From JBGSYN01 sp041750975 (GTDB lineage Bacteria > Pseudomonadota > Alphaproteobacteria > Geminicoccales > Geminicoccaceae): a DNA stretch of 54,370 nt. Below, piece by piece: positions 50,796 to 54,370 of this stretch. The number at the start of each line of letters is the position of its first letter. The first letter of the stretch is position 1. The position numbers and the translations under genes are program-made. The DNA lies in the NCBI GenBank assembly GCA_041750975.1, contig JBGSYN010000120.1, positions 1 to 54,370 on the forward strand, in the 5' to 3' direction. The notes beneath the pieces were generated by a model. The model had not been told where the DNA came from and did not search any database. It worked only from the letters and a program-made list of their open reading frames with translations.

Positions 50796-51704
50796 TCACG
50801 TATTTTCGAGCGTAATACCGAACAGAGCCGCGGGGTTTGTGGTATTCATTCGCCGTAGCGACCCTTCCTCGAAGCCCTCGCTTTCCAGCAGCAACATGAA
50901 CTCGCGAAAACCCTCGACGGGCGATGGCAGCAGGAAGACCCCACAGTCCGAGGACACGATGGCACGATCCCCCCCCGCCCTGATGCGCGGCGCCAAATCC
51001 TGGATCGTTTGGCCCGCGACCTTGTGCTTCTCCGCGTCGACATGGGTCAAACCGACTTGCGTCGCATGGGTCAGGAGAAAGAAGCTGAATTCCGCATAGG
51101 CACCTGTGGCAACGATCGCAGCGACCGCGTCGGGCGCGTAGCGGCCGCAATGGGTGCGGAGCCGGGTGAGGCCACGCTTTCTGCCCTCCTCGCATAGCCG
51201 CACCGCTTCGGCAGCAGAGACATGGCCGCAATCGAAGACGACATCATGTTCCGCGCAAAGATCCATGATCGCAAGAACAGGCTCCGGCAATGGGCCGCTG
51301 TCAGAAACCTGGAAGGTTGTCTCCAAAAAGGCCGGGCTGCGCCCCTCCCGTTCGGCCACATAGCGGGTGTGGTGGGTCGGCATGGATACAAACCGCGCGC
51401 CGCTTCCGGGGCCGTAGCCATAGCCGATCGCCGTGCGTGCTGTCTCCAGCGTCACGCCACCCGCGACCGGTTGCATGATGACACCGCCGAAAACCTCGAT
51501 GCCCAGATGGCCGAGTTCGCGCATTGCGAGGGCGGCGAAACCTGAACTGTTTTGAAAATTGTCCATCAGACCAATGGCGCGCATACCGGCATCGGCCGCC
51601 TCGCGCACCGCTTCGAAAACATCGACACTGCGGCCGTTGAGGTGCGGACAGGCATGAATGTGGCAGTCAATGGCACCCTTGACATAGTGCATCCCGTAGC
51701 GCAT
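50796..51704 (-). CDS. Amidohydrolase-like protein (DUF6282 type)
   Basis: 302-residue metal-dependent TIM-barrel-like protein. DCHIHACPHLNGRS near residues 13-26 gives the HxH pair, CGHVSAAEA and THCG further His, and VSSDCGVFLLPSP near 257 the C-terminal Asp, the order seen in amidohydrolases and phosphotriesterase-like proteins. The family is largely uncharacterised. Start ATG 51704 or 51692. It lies between the luciferase-like gene and the amino-acid-type ABC genes on the same strand. Confidence 0.8.
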   Translation of the reverse strand: MRYGMHYVKGAIDCHIHACPHLNGRSVDVFEAVREAADAGMRAIGLMDNFQNSSGFAALAMRELGHLGIEVFGGVIMQPVAGGVTLETARTAIGYGYGPGSGARFVSMPTHHTRYVAEREGRSPAFLETTFQVSDSGPLPEPVLAIMDLCAEHDVVFDCGHVSAAEAVRLCEEGRKRGLTRLRTHCGRYAPDAVAAIVATGAYAEFSFFLLTHATQVGLTHVDAEKHKVAGQTIQDLAPRIRAGGDRAIVSSDCGVFLLPSPVEGFREFMLLLESEGFEEGSLRRMNTTNPAALFGITLENT

Positions 51705-51730
51705 GGGTTTCGATTTCCCGCTATTGTTGT

Positions 51731-52468
51731 TCAGTGTCGCAAGATCCGTCCCACGAACTCCCTTGCGCGGTCGGTTCTGGGATGGTCGAAGAGCTGCGCC
51801 GGCGCACCGGTTTCGACGACCCGGCCATCGGCCATGAAAACGACCTTGCGCGAGATCTCGCGCACGAAGCCCATCTCGTGGCTGACGATCAGCATGGTCA
51901 TCCCCACAACGGCAAGAACACGGATCGTATCCAGCCCTTCTCCGACCAATTCCGGGTCGAGTGCCGAAGTCACCTCATCCAGCAGCAATATATCCGGCCG
52001 CAGGGCTAAAGCACGAGCGATGGCGACGCGCTGTTGTTGACCGCCCGAAAGCTGGTCCGGATAGCTTTCGAACTTATCCGCCAAGCCCACTTTGGCCAAT
52101 AATTCCTTGGCATCGGGCTCGACGTCCTTGATGGCTCGCTTTTTGACGATATTAGGAGCAATCGTGACATTGCGCAGTGCCGTCATGTTCTGGAAGAGAT
52201 TGAATTGCTGAAAGACGATGGCGACACGGTCACGCAGTTGACGAATATTGCGTGCACTTGAGTAATCGATGTTTTCACCTGCCACCGTGACATGGCCACT
52301 TTTGGGTGGCAGCAAACCGATGATAACGCGAAGGAGGGTGCTCTTGCCTGAACCCGAGGGCCCGACAATACTGACGATTTCGCCACGCTCGACGGTGAGA
52401 TCGACATCTTGCAGGACTGGCGTCGTCCCATAGCTGGCATTAAGCTTGTCGATGACGAGGTGCGTCAA
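51731..52468 (-). CDS. Amino-acid-type ABC transporter ATP-binding protein (GlnQ/HisP type)
   Basis: 245 residues, normal for the polar amino acid transporter ATPases. Walker A GPSGSGKST (about 36-44), FQQFNLFQNMTALRNV, signature LSGGQQQRVAIARAL (about 139-153), Walker B ILLLDEVTSALDPELVGE and SHEMGFVREI. The only fitting start is TTG 52468, which overlaps the end of the permease gene by 29 bp. The substrate-binding gene of this operon is truncated. Confidence 0.94.
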   Translation of the reverse strand: MTHLVIDKLNASYGTTPVLQDVDLTVERGEIVSIVGPSGSGKSTLLRVIIGLLPPKSGHVTVAGENIDYSSARNIRQLRDRVAIVFQQFNLFQNMTALRNVTIAPNIVKKRAIKDVEPDAKELLAKVGLADKFESYPDQLSGGQQQRVAIARALALRPDILLLDEVTSALDPELVGEGLDTIRVLAVVGMTMLIVSHEMGFVREISRKVVFMADGRVVETGAPAQLFDHPRTDRAREFVGRILRH

Positions 52469-53798
52469 GTCTGGCCTCCAGCCACGCGGCGAACCGGTTG
52501 AGAGAATAACATAGAATGAAATAGAGGACGAGGATCGTCCCGAACGTCAACAGCGCTGAAATACCCTTATTATTAAGTACCTTGGCTGCATAGGTCAGCT
52601 CCACCAGGCCGATCTGGGAGGCGATCGAGGTGCTTTTGACGAGCCCGACGGAATACGTCATGGAAGGCGGGATCATGACCACCCATGCCTGTGGCAGGAT
52701 CACTCGGCGAAGCGCCGTCAGCCCGCCCATGTTCAGGGTTTCCGCAGCATCCCATTGGTTGGGATGGATGCTCTCCAAGGCCGCCCGGATATTTTCGCTG
52801 GAAAAGGCTGCAGCCGAAAGAGCGACGGTCGTCACCGCCACGGTGAACATCGAGACATCGGCGCCGGCAAGCTGGAAGGCGAAGAATACGCACATCAGCT
52901 TCACCAGGAACGGTATCCTCCGGAAGATCTCCGTATAGGCGAGCGCCACCAAGCGAATGATTGCCCAGGGGACAATCCGCTCGTGGCGCATGACGGCGAG
53001 GCCGAAACCAGCGACAAAGCCAAGCGTGCAGCCGATAAAGGACAGCGATGCGGTAAGGAGAAACGCTTTGCCGAGAAAAACAAGGTTGTAGTAAGTCAGA
53101 AAACGTTCGAGATCATCGGCCACTAGAATACTTTTCCTTTGATACGGAAAAAAGTAGCGGCCGATGAAATAGAGTACCGCGCTGGCGATAATCGTTAGCA
53201 CAACATAATAAACCGCGGTGATGCTGAAAACCTCGAGCGAGCGAAAGGTCTGGGCGTTGATATTGTAGGCGCGGCCGGTGAGTTCCTCGACGCCGAAGAT
53301 GGAAGCAATCGACGTCGTCATCGTGATCAGAATGTATTGGTTGGAAAGCGGTGGAAACAGCACCTTGCAGATATGGGGCAGGATAACGTAGCGGACGGTT
53401 TGAACCCGACTGAACCCCAGTGTCTCGGCAGCCTCGACTTCCTCGCGCCGGACCGAATTGAAACCGGCCCGCTGAATCTCCGTCATATAGGCTCCGGCGT
53501 TCAAGGAAAGACCGATCGTGACGGCTTGGAATGAGCTCAAAAGGATGCCGACTTCAGGCAAGGCGAAGTAGAGAAAGAAGATCTGAACCAGAACCGGTGT
53601 GTTCAGGAAGAAGATAACGTAGGCGCGAACCAGCCAGCGGATCGGTCCGCGGCCATAGGCGGTCACCGCCGCACAGACGATGCCGATCACCCAACCGATG
53701 AGAAAGGCGATCGCCGCCAGCACCAAGGCCAACATCGCACCGCCGGCGAGATACCAGAGGTACGGTGTGACCTGGCCGAACTGTAGAGTGTAGGCCAA
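52440..53798 (-). CDS. Amino-acid-type ABC permease with two permease domains fused
   Basis: 452 residues, about twice a HisM/HisQ-type permease. The first half (about 1-230) has AYVIFFLNTPVLVQIFFLYF and the EAA loop REEVEAAETLGFSRVQTVRY; the second half (about 235-452) has AYTEIFRRIPFLVKLMCVFF and the EAA loop HPNQWDAAETLNMGGLTALR. So both transmembrane subunits of the importer are in one chain. The start is probably TTG 53798, 27 bp after the binding-protein stop, with a weak ribosome site. The fold is certain; ligand unknown. Confidence 0.92.
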   Translation of the reverse strand: MAYTLQFGQVTPYLWYLAGGAMLALVLAAIAFLIGWVIGIVCAAVTAYGRGPIRWLVRAYVIFFLNTPVLVQIFFLYFALPEVGILLSSFQAVTIGLSLNAGAYMTEIQRAGFNSVRREEVEAAETLGFSRVQTVRYVILPHICKVLFPPLSNQYILITMTTSIASIFGVEELTGRAYNINAQTFRSLEVFSITAVYYVVLTIIASAVLYFIGRYFFPYQRKSILVADDLERFLTYYNLVFLGKAFLLTASLSFIGCTLGFVAGFGLAVMRHERIVPWAIIRLVALAYTEIFRRIPFLVKLMCVFFAFQLAGADVSMFTVAVTTVALSAAAFSSENIRAALESIHPNQWDAAETLNMGGLTALRRVILPQAWVVMIPPSMTYSVGLVKSTSIASQIGLVELTYAAKVLNNKGISALLTFGTILVLYFILCYSLNRFAAWLEARLDAPRHRQA

Positions 53799-53825
53799 GA
53801 GCGGCGACGATCGAAGGCTAAGCGA

Positions 53826-54233
53826 TCAGAAGTAGGGACTTACCGGCACGTCGGAGGCCATTGGCGCCAGGAACCATTCTTCCCAAAGCGCGCCGATCAC
53901 GCCCTTGCTGTGCAAATCGTAGAGAGCGACATTGAGCCAGTCGCGCAGCGAGTAATTACCTTTCTGCACACCGAGCGCCGAGTAGGTCACGCCCCATTCC
54001 GGTGATGGAATGATCTTCCATTGCCGGTCGGGGAAAATATTCAAACGATAGGCTACGGCGTCGATGCCGTCAAAGCTTGCATCGGCACGGCCCTGAGCCA
54101 GTGCCCGGTCGCGGTCATTGTAGTTGTCGAGCAGGAGAAGCTCGGCTTTGGGCATGGTCTTTTCGATAAAGGGTATCGCCGTAGTGCCACGAACCTGAAC
54201 GAGGGTAATATCCTCGCTATCCAGATCCTCTAG
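53826..54233 (-). pseudogene. 5'-truncated amino-acid-type substrate-binding protein (family 3)
   Basis: The frame from about 54233 to 53826 encodes the second half of an SBP family 3 protein: LVQVRGTTAIPFIEKTMPKA is the start of lobe 2, DNYNDRDRALAQGRADASFD follows the family pattern and WLNVALYDLHSKGVIGALWE is the C-terminus. The signal peptide and first lobe are missing. In frame, CTAGAG is preceded by AGC and then TAG, just where AT-rich IS sequence begins. An ATG at 54155 exists but would give a useless fragment. It stands first in the ABC operon, so the transporter lacks its own binding protein here. Confidence 0.82.
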
Positions 54234-54370
54234 GCTCTAAACCCATTTATCATATTGAGTAATATTGTATAATGTGGTTTTTGATGGACAAAGAGACATC
54301 AAGGACCGTGTTATGACCGATTATCTGTTCTGGCTTGACGACGACGCCTGGTCATTGATCGAGCCAATGC
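54234..54370 (+). mobile_element. Left end of an IS5-family element (runs out of window)
   Basis: After CTAG at 54230-54233 the sequence turns AT-rich (54241-54300) and leads into a transposase start. IS5-type elements often insert at CTAG or TA. The exact end and its terminal repeat cannot be fixed without the other end. Confidence 0.6.
54313..54370 (+). CDS. IS5-family transposase (N-terminus only)
   Basis: ATG 54313 opens a frame reading MTDYLFWLDDDAWSLIEPM, the start of IS427-like transposases. It resembles the remnant at 32107-32262 (FWLDDKAWMVIEPFLP) but is not identical, so these are two different copies or species of element. The rest lies beyond the window. Confidence 0.8.
   Translation, partial: MTDYLFWLDDDAWSLIEPM

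Overview
The window is GC-rich, densely packed DNA. It looks like an alphaproteobacterium, probably a soil- or host-associated member of Hyphomicrobiales or Rhodospirillales; this is inferred from gene content only. The signs are many solute importers of several classes (two carbohydrate ABC systems, one dipeptide-type ABC operon, one TRAP system, one amino-acid-type ABC system), FCD-type GntR regulators, a tRNA-dihydrouridine synthase of DusA type, a Flp pilin, frequent GTG/TTG starts and 4-nt start/stop overlaps. No tRNA, rRNA or CRISPR array was seen.

Layout. (1) 1-5456, minus strand: a carbohydrate ABC operon read glycosidase-like gene > binding protein > glycosidase-like paralog > two permeases, the last cut by the window edge. 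A short relic of a permease gene lies between the binding protein and the second paralog, and records a tandem duplication. (2) 5670-11033, plus strand: a family 5 binding protein closed by a strong terminator, then two RraA-type aldolase-like genes, a FadR-type regulator and a mannonate dehydratase-like gene. With region 1 this suggests uptake and breakdown of a sugar acid or uronate-containing glycan. (3) 11062-11780: a secreted-protein gene broken by a frameshift. (4) 12088-16983, minus: a second carbohydrate ABC operon (binding protein, two permeases each with extra membrane helices, ATPase). (5) 17064-28640: mixed genes, including three Fe/2-oxoglutarate oxygenases, an M81 metallopeptidase, a ribosome-hibernation/cold-shock fusion, PPK2, a beta-hydroxyacid dehydrogenase, an HD hydrolase, an ABC-F protein, AMP nucleosidase and a Flp pilin.

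(6) 28712-32262: dusA with a tyrosine integrase head-to-head against its 5' end, followed by a chimeric pair of truncated IS5-family elements. This looks like the footprint of a dusA-targeting island. (7) 32505-39490: a flavin monooxygenase divergent from a complete Dpp-type ABC operon. (8) 39487-51704: a catabolic cluster with an AhpD-like protein, a glutathione transferase, TRAP importer (P, Q, M), aldehyde dehydrogenase, Old Yellow Enzyme, a peroxiredoxin-like protein, a thiamine-diphosphate enzyme and a GntR regulator, then a luciferase-type monooxygenase and a DUF6282-like metal hydrolase. A nearly identical 14-nt motif lies about 44 nt before both the glutathione transferase and the regulator genes, which suggests one regulon. 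(9) 51731-54370: an amino-acid-type ABC system with both permease halves fused in one protein. Its binding-protein gene has lost its 5' part at the edge of an IS5-family element that runs out of the window.

The most interesting points are the duplicated glycosidase-like pair with its permease relic, the uncharacterised TRAP/ThDP/OYE pathway with its shared promoter motif, the paired helix insertions in the second sugar importer, and the IS-disabled fused-permease transporter.
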